DNA of 6,378 bases from Roseburia sp. (GTDB taxonomy: Bacteria > Bacillota > Clostridia > Lachnospirales > Lachnospiraceae): contig JAUUNJ010000148.1 in NCBI GenBank assembly GCA_030844625.1, forward strand, positions 1 to 6,378, read 5' to 3'. Both the position numbers and the translations under genes were made by a program. The notes under the pieces are model-generated. The model ran no database searches and was not told the origin of the DNA. It saw nothing but the letters and a program-made list of their open reading frames with translations. Within the stretch, counting starts at the first letter, position 1. The number at the start of each line of letters is the position of its first letter. Below, one piece after another: positions 1 through 5,000 of this stretch.

Positions 1-39
1 CATGCCGGCAGGCGGGTAAGTAATCGTATTAGGTCTCAT
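1..39 (-). CDS. N-terminal fragment of an unidentified protein (runs off the left edge)
   Basis: Only the first 13 codons are visible, reading MRPNTITYPPAGM from an ATG at 39-37. The start is supported by an AGGAG ribosome binding site at 52-48, eight bases before the ATG. This site overlaps the TAG stop of the upstream ABC-F gene (53-51). The gap between stop and start is only 11 bases with no room for a terminator, so the two genes are probably co-transcribed and may be translationally coupled. I do not recognise the product: the visible residues carry no signal peptide or family motif, and no function should be assigned from this fragment. Sequence beyond the left edge is needed to identify it. 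Confidence 0.6.
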   Translation of the reverse strand, partial: MRPNTITYPPAGM

Positions 40-47
40 TGTTTATT

Positions 48-52
48 CTCCT
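48..52 (-). promoter_or_regulatory. Ribosome binding site overlapping the upstream stop codon
   Basis: On the minus strand the bases AGGAG lie eight bases before the ATG at 39-37, and their first two bases are the last two of the TAG that ends the ABC-F gene. This placement is typical of operons in which a ribosome finishing one gene can start the next. It is the main evidence that the 13-codon fragment at the left edge is a real gene start. Confidence 0.65.
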
Positions 53-1685
53 AATCTTCAATATCCATTCCTTCTGTTGTGTAAACAGTTCTCTTTCTAG
101 CCATCTCGTCATTTTCAAGATACTCATCATACGTTGTAATCTTATCAATCAGTTTGCCGCCTACAATTTCCATGATTCTGTTGGCTGTGGTCTGTACAAC
201 CTGATGATCTCTTGAAGAGAAGAGCAGAACACCCGGAAATTTAATCAGCCCGTTGTTCAGTGCAGTAATGCTTTCCATGTCAAGATGATCGGTAGGCTCG
301 TCAATGATCAGGACGTTGGCACCTGAAATCATAAGCTTTGACAGCATAACTCTGACCTTTTCACCACCGGAAAGAACACGAACCTTTTTTACGCCGTCTT
401 CGCCTGCAAATAACATTCTTCCAAGGAAACCACGGACATATGTGGCATCTTTGATTTCTGAATATTGTGTAAGCCAGTCAACGATTATGTCATCGCAGTC
501 AAAATCCTTGGTATTATCCTTAGGGAAATAAGACTGGCTTGTTGTAATTCCCCATTTATATGAACCCTCATCCGGTTCCATCTGTCCTGTAAGAATCTGG
601 AACAGAGTGGTTTTAGCAAGACCGTTGGAACCAACGAAAGCAATTTTATCTTCACGTCCGACAATAAATGAAATATCATCTAAAACTTTAACGCCGTCAA
701 TGGTTTTGGAAAGATGTTCCACAGTAAGAACCTCATTACCGATTTCCCGGTCAGGTCTGAAATCAATGTATGGATATTTACGGCTTGAAGGTCTGATTTC
801 ATCAAGCTCAATTTTTTCAAGGGCACGTTTTCTGGAAGTAGCCTGTTTTGACTTGGAAGCATTAGCACTGAATCGCTGAATAAAGTCCTGCAATTCCTTG
901 ATTTTTTCTTCTTTCTTTCGGTTTGCTTCCTTCATCTGCTTGATGATTAACTGGCTTGATTCATACCAGAAGTCGTAGTTACCCGCATATAACTGGATTT
1001 TGGCGTAGTCAATATCTGCAATCTGTGTGCATACTTTGTTCAGAAAATATCTGTCATGGGATACAACGATGACAGTATTTTCAAAATTTATTAAAAATTC
1101 TTCCAACCACGCAATGGCATCTAAATCAAGGTGGTTGGTAGGTTCGTCCAAAAGCAGAATGTCAGGATTTCCAAACAGAGCCTGAGCAAGCAGAACTTTG
1201 ACCTTTAAAGAACCATTCAGGTCTTTCATAAGATTATAGTGGAATTCCGTATCAACTCCCAGACCGTTGAGAAGGGTAGCTGCATCCGATTCAGCCTCCC
1301 AACCGTTCATTTCTGCAAATTCAGCCTCCAGCTCAGAAGCACGGATTCCGTCCTCATCACTAAAGTCTTCTTTCATATAGATAGCGTCTTTTTCTTTCAT
1401 GATTTCGTACAGTCTCTGGTTTCCCATAATAACGGTGTCAAGGACTGTGAATTCATCATACTGGAAATGATCCTGCTTTAAGAAAGAAAGTCTCTCTCCC
1501 GGTGTAATAATAACCTCTCCGCTGGTTGGTTCGATCTCTCCTGTAAGAATTTTAAGAAAAGTTGATTTTCCGGCACCGTTGGCTCCAATCAGACCGTAGC
1601 AGTGACCCGGCACAAATTTTATATTTACTTCTTCAAATAATGCTTTTTTACCAAATCTCAAAGAAACATTGCTTGTACTTATCAT
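51..1685 (-). CDS. ybiT: ABC-F family ATPase, YbiT group
   Basis: A soluble protein of 544 residues with two ABC ATPase domains and no membrane segments, so not a transporter. The first domain has Walker A GANGAGKST (34-42), a degenerate signature LNGSLK (156-161), Walker B with DEPTNHLD (180-187) and an H-switch SHDR (209-212). The linker (about 236-300) carries RFSANASKSKQATSR, nearly identical to E. coli YbiT as I remember it; Firmicute counterparts include YkpA. The second domain has Walker A GSNGLAKTT (352-360), signature LSGGEK (438-443), Walker B with DEPTDHLD (462-469) and SSRDH (490-494) where SHD is expected. ABC-F proteins bind the ribosomal E site and act on the P-site tRNA; some relieve stalling and others protect from antibiotics. 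The YbiT group is a housekeeping type, so resistance is not implied. I chose ATG at 1685 because GTGAGG lies nine bases upstream and MISTSNV is the usual family start; GTG at 1700 would add five residues and would itself form part of that ribosome binding site. Confidence 0.93.
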   Translation of the reverse strand: MISTSNVSLRFGKKALFEEVNIKFVPGHCYGLIGANGAGKSTFLKILTGEIEPTSGEVIITPGERLSFLKQDHFQYDEFTVLDTVIMGNQRLYEIMKEKDAIYMKEDFSDEDGIRASELEAEFAEMNGWEAESDAATLLNGLGVDTEFHYNLMKDLNGSLKVKVLLAQALFGNPDILLLDEPTNHLDLDAIAWLEEFLINFENTVIVVSHDRYFLNKVCTQIADIDYAKIQLYAGNYDFWYESSQLIIKQMKEANRKKEEKIKELQDFIQRFSANASKSKQATSRKRALEKIELDEIRPSSRKYPYIDFRPDREIGNEVLTVEHLSKTIDGVKVLDDISFIVGREDKIAFVGSNGLAKTTLFQILTGQMEPDEGSYKWGITTSQSYFPKDNTKDFDCDDIIVDWLTQYSEIKDATYVRGFLGRMLFAGEDGVKKVRVLSGGEKVRVMLSKLMISGANVLIIDEPTDHLDMESITALNNGLIKFPGVLLFSSRDHQVVQTTANRIMEIVGGKLIDKITTYDEYLENDEMARKRTVYTTEGMDIED

Positions 1686-1694
1686 TTCAATATA

Positions 1695-1700
1695 CCTCAC
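1695..1700 (-). promoter_or_regulatory. Ribosome binding site deciding the ABC-F start
   Basis: On the minus strand GTGAGG lies nine bases before the ATG at 1685-1683. An in-frame GTG at 1700-1698 is the first half of this same motif, and upstream of that GTG the sequence is an A-rich run without a purine-rich Shine-Dalgarno. This favours the ATG over the longer GTG form. Confidence 0.6.
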
Positions 1701-1716
1701 TTAGTTTTATTTATTG

Positions 1717-1751
1717 GGCAATTTGTCAGATGACAGACCTGCTAAATTACC
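1717..1751 (-). promoter_or_regulatory. Possible hairpin in the 5' leader of the ABC-F gene
   Basis: GGCAATTT (1717-1724) and AAATTACC (1744-1751) are inverted copies with one mismatch. In RNA read from the minus strand that mismatch becomes a U-G wobble, giving eight continuous pairs, whereas plus-strand RNA would have a C-A mismatch. This asymmetry places the stem in the ABC-F transcript. Inside it, the inverted repeat TGTCA/TGACA (1724-1728 and 1731-1735) could form a competing smaller stem. No U-run follows, so it is not an intrinsic terminator. A regulatory role is inferred only from position, 32 bases before the start codon. Confidence 0.3.
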
Positions 1752-1772
1752 TGAAAAATATTCGTAACTCAT

Positions 1773-1781
1773 AGTATATCA
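1773..1781 (-). promoter_or_regulatory. Candidate extended -10 promoter for the ABC-F gene
   Basis: On the minus strand the bases TGATATACT combine an extended -10 TGn with TATACT, five of six matches to the sigma-A -10 consensus. No good -35 box is found at 16-18 bases, which is tolerated by extended -10 promoters. Transcription would start near 1766 and leave a leader of about 80 bases. A perfect TATAAT at 1816-1811 on the same strand is an alternative, also without a clear -35. Confidence 0.4.
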
Positions 1782-1815
1782 GTTTTAGTGGAAATATGCT
1801 ATACGATAAAATTAT

Positions 1816-1829
1816 AAAAAATATTTTTT
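1816..1829. repeat. 14-bp AT palindrome between divergent promoters
   Basis: Six A, then TA, then six T form a perfect 14-bp palindrome in the intergenic region. Its centre (1822/1823) is equidistant from the two proposed -10 boxes. A/T tracts like this commonly bend DNA or act as UP elements for the RNA polymerase alpha subunit, and it lies just upstream of the proposed -35 of the rightward gene. It has no G/C stem and so is not a credible terminator. Confidence 0.4.
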
Positions 1830-1842
1830 GTACCGTGCTATC

Positions 1843-1872
1843 TTCACAGAAGACATAAAAAAATGTTAAAAT
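1843..1872 (+). promoter_or_regulatory. Sigma-A-type promoter for the large CotH-domain gene
   Basis: TTCACA at 1843-1848 (five of six matches to the -35 consensus) is followed after 18 bases by TAAAAT at 1867-1872 (five of six matches to the -10), with an extended -10 TG at 1864-1865. Transcription should begin near 1879, giving a leader of about 65 bases before the ATG at 1944. This is the best promoter match in the window on the plus strand and is correctly placed for the gene. Confidence 0.65.
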
Positions 1873-1881
1873 AATACACCT

Positions 1882-1906
1882 AGGGGGGATAAATTCAATA
1901 GGGGGA
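1882..1906 (+). repeat. Paired G-run direct repeat in the leader of the CotH-domain gene
   Basis: Two copies of AGGGGG followed by A within two bases (G-runs at 1883-1888 and 1901-1905) start 18 bases apart, immediately after the predicted transcription start. G-runs this long stand out in otherwise AT-rich leader sequence. They are too far from the ATG (38 bases or more) to be its ribosome binding site. They could be a repeated protein-binding box or an RNA element; I do not recognise a known riboswitch here. Confidence 0.35.
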
Positions 1907-1930
1907 ATGGATTCGCCTTAAATATTTTTT

Positions 1931-1937
1931 AAAGGAG
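1931..1937 (+). promoter_or_regulatory. Ribosome binding site of the CotH-domain gene
   Basis: AAAGGAG lies six bases before the ATG at 1944, a near-ideal Shine-Dalgarno for a Firmicute. It fixes the start of the long open frame and agrees with the signal peptide that follows directly. Confidence 0.85.
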
Positions 1938-1943
1938 AATGCT

Positions 1944-2036
1944 ATGAAAAAAGGAGCAAAAAAAATTTTATCGGCAATTCTTAGTTTGGCTTTGGTATTT
2001 ACCAGTATAGGTTATTCACCGGCTATAGCTAAGGCG
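1944..2036 (+). other. Signal peptide of the CotH-domain protein
   Basis: Residues 1-31 show a basic start (MKKGAKK), a hydrophobic core (residues 8-20) and a small-residue cleavage region with overlapping A-x-A sites at 27-29 (AIA) and 29-31 (AKA). No lipobox cysteine is present, so a type I signal peptidase substrate is expected. The mature protein would begin ETTAEL. Confidence 0.85.
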
Positions 2037-5000
2037 GAAACCACAGCGGAGTTGGTAGCAGACTCGGCGTACAACCTGGCATTGGGCAAACAGGTAAAAA
2101 TCATGCCTAGTAAGCAGGAAGGAGGCGAAAACACAGTTGTAACAGATGGCGACTTAACAGGAAGTCATGTAGCGACAACCTTTGGTACAACCAATACATC
2201 TTATGAAATTGATTTGGGTAATACCTATGACGCTGCAGGTATAGACCAGATAGTATCCCAGTACAAGGAGAATAATACCGGAGATACACCTGTGAAAGGA
2301 TATCTTATTCAATATTCAACGGATGGTATCAATTACAATACTGTAAAGATAGTAGATGGCACAGACGTACAAAATGCATGTGAAAATAATGGGTGTCTTG
2401 ATATACAGGATGTGTCAGGTTCCACAGGAAATGTACGGTATGTCAGACTGTTATATCCGGATTCTTATACATGGGGAATCCAAGTAAGAGAAATCGCAGT
2501 GCTTGACACAGATCTTAATGCGCAAGTCGTAGAAGTTGAAAAATGTGATGATGCAGCGGCAGTTACAGTTTCATCAGATGACTTTAACACAATTACTTAT
2601 AATGTAACAGCAGACGAAAATCAGGAAGATTATGTATATAATGTATATCTGGATGGAACTACATTGATTGGACAAGGTATTAACGCAGGGCAGAATTATA
2701 CTGTAGGTGGAATTGCAGAAGGAAATCATACTGTAAAGGTAATTTCCGTTTGTAATGGAAAAGTATCTGAAGGAATTACCAGCCAAACAGTAGAGGTACA
2801 AGATATTTCGTCACTAATTACGGGAACAAAGAATATTACCAGTACAGTAAACAATGTAGAGGCAGAGATTATTCGTGTTTCATCTTTCTATAGTGATACT
2901 TATACACTCGAAACATCTCAGGTGGCAATTGATGGAAAGATTCCAAGTGGAGAAGGAAATGAAGCAGCACTGAGAACGGGAGCGGGTCAGCCGGCAGAGA
3001 TTGTCATTGATCTGGGACAAAAGTATAAAACATCAGAGTTTGATACAGTGCTTTTGGCATATTCTAATCCAAGAACTTATGCAGCAGATACGACAGTATC
3101 TTTTTCAGCAGACAATGATGAATATGTAGTAGTAGCTGAAAATACGGGATATGTATGTAAGAAAGACAATGCAGGAACAGCAGAAGTTAATGCATTTAAA
3201 TTAAACAAAATTGAAGATTATGAAGAGACCTCTGTAAGATATGTGAAGATATCTCTTTCCGGAGGAGTTAATGCATGGGGATATGTAGTAAATGAAATTG
3301 CATTGGCATTAAATGTAGATGTTTCAGCAGCTACAATTATACAGGATGTGGAAGTAGGAGAGGCGGCAGCAGTGACCGCAGTATCAAATACTTATAATAC
3401 AATTATAGCTACCATTGAAGCTAATACAGACCATCCGGAATATAAGTATAATATTCTCGTAGATGGAGTAAGAGTATTGCAGAATGTAGAAGCAGGAACA
3501 TACACAATTGGGGACGTTGAGGCAGGAACACATATAGTAAAAGTAAGAGCAGTGGATGAGTATGGAAATATTTCACCGGGTATCGATAGTGAGCCTGTAA
3601 CAGTAGCTGCTTCATGGACTTATACATCTTCAACAGCAAAAACAGATGCTGATAGAGCGTTTTCAGACACAAAGGATAATGGAAACAATTATGTAAGATA
3701 TACAGGAGTACGCGCCACGGCATCATCAGGTAATGCGAAAGCGGCTATTGATCATAATGTGGCAACAAGATGGGAATCTGCGGCGTGTGATCCACAGAAT
3801 ATCATTACAAATTTAGGTGATATATATAGTATAAAAGAAATAGATATTTGTTGGGAAACTGCTAATGCAAAAGATTTTACAGTAGAAGTTTCAACAGATG
3901 GGGAAGACTACATCACAGTAGCAACAGTTAAAGGAGCATCGGCAGATGCCAACAGAATTGATACAATTGTTCTTATAGATGCAGTGGATGCAAGATACAT
4001 AAAGATTAACGGAACAGCGAGAAATACGGTTTACGGTTATTCCATTTGGGAGTTGGCAATCTATGGTCCGGAGGCTGACAAGGAACCAGAGACGGAAGAA
4101 CCGGAAGAGCCGACGACAGAGGCACCAACAGGAACACCGGAGGAACCGGATGAGACAGCGCCGACAAACCTTTATGTAGAAAATTATGGTAAGTACACAG
4201 GAAAATATTTTGTGATATTTACACCTGCAACATCAGGAAAAAGTTATAATGTTTATGTTGATAATCAACTTATTAGAAATGTCAGTGGTTCAGGATATTA
4301 TCTGACCTCTGAAGAACTGGAAAACTTTGAAAATGGAAATCATACATTATCAGTCAGGACAGTTGATAGCGCAGGAGCAGAGCTGGCAGCCGCAGCCAAG
4401 GAGTTTGTAATAGAAGAAAAAGGAAATTCTGATGATATTCCACAGATTTATATTTCTACCAAGGGAAGAGCAATTTCGGGAGAATATTTTAAAAACCGGG
4501 ATGGTCAAACAGTAGATGTTAATGTGGCAGTAGTCGATAATAGTGGAAGTTATGAAGACGTTATTGATGCAGGCTCTGATATTAAAGTAAGGGGGAATAC
4601 AACAGCGGGAGGACAGAAAAAGCCTTACAATATTAAATTAAATAAAAAGAAAAGTGTTCTTGGCATGGATTCCGCAAAAAAATGGAGTCTTCTGGCTAAT
4701 GCTTTTGACAAATCTTTAATCAGAAATGCCCTTGCAATGCAGATGGCACATGAAGTAGGGCTTAGCTACACCAGTGACTGCAGATTTGTAGATGTATATT
4801 GTAATGGTCAGTATCTTGGTAATTACTTAATCATTGAATCCGTGGAAACAGGAAACGGACGTATAGAAATTAATGCAGAAGATACAAGTAGCAACGATAT
4901 GCTGCTTGAGTTAGATAACAATGGCAGGGATGTTTCTGAGGCATATCATTTGGATAGAACAGGTTTAGGAGTATATCTAATGCTTAATGAGCCGGAAATT

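Noticed and set aside
485..868. Two minus-strand frames of 62 and 64 codons inside the ABC-F gene
   Set aside because: They are in another frame of the same strand as an uninterrupted, well-conserved ABC-F protein; they are shadows and not evidence of a frameshift.
607..879. 90-codon open frame on the plus strand
   Set aside because: It is antisense to the ABC-F coding sequence and has no recognisable protein features.
1811..1816. Perfect TATAAT on the minus strand
   Set aside because: No -35 box is found at 16-18 bases and it overlaps an A/T tract where such a match is expected by chance; kept only as an alternative to the extended -10 at 1773-1781.
1816..1829. AT palindrome as a bidirectional terminator
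   Set aside because: The genes on both sides are divergent, so no transcript ends here, and the stem has no G/C pairs.
1907..1921. Four-codon frame (MDSP) after the second G-run in the leader of the CotH-domain gene
   Set aside because: A G-run directly abuts its ATG with essentially no spacing, and a peptide this short cannot be supported without comparison to relatives.
3421..3726. 101-codon open frame on the minus strand
   Set aside because: It lies wholly inside the long plus-strand gene, has a Leu/His/Tyr-rich composition typical of antisense reading of a coding region, and has no ribosome binding site or family motif.
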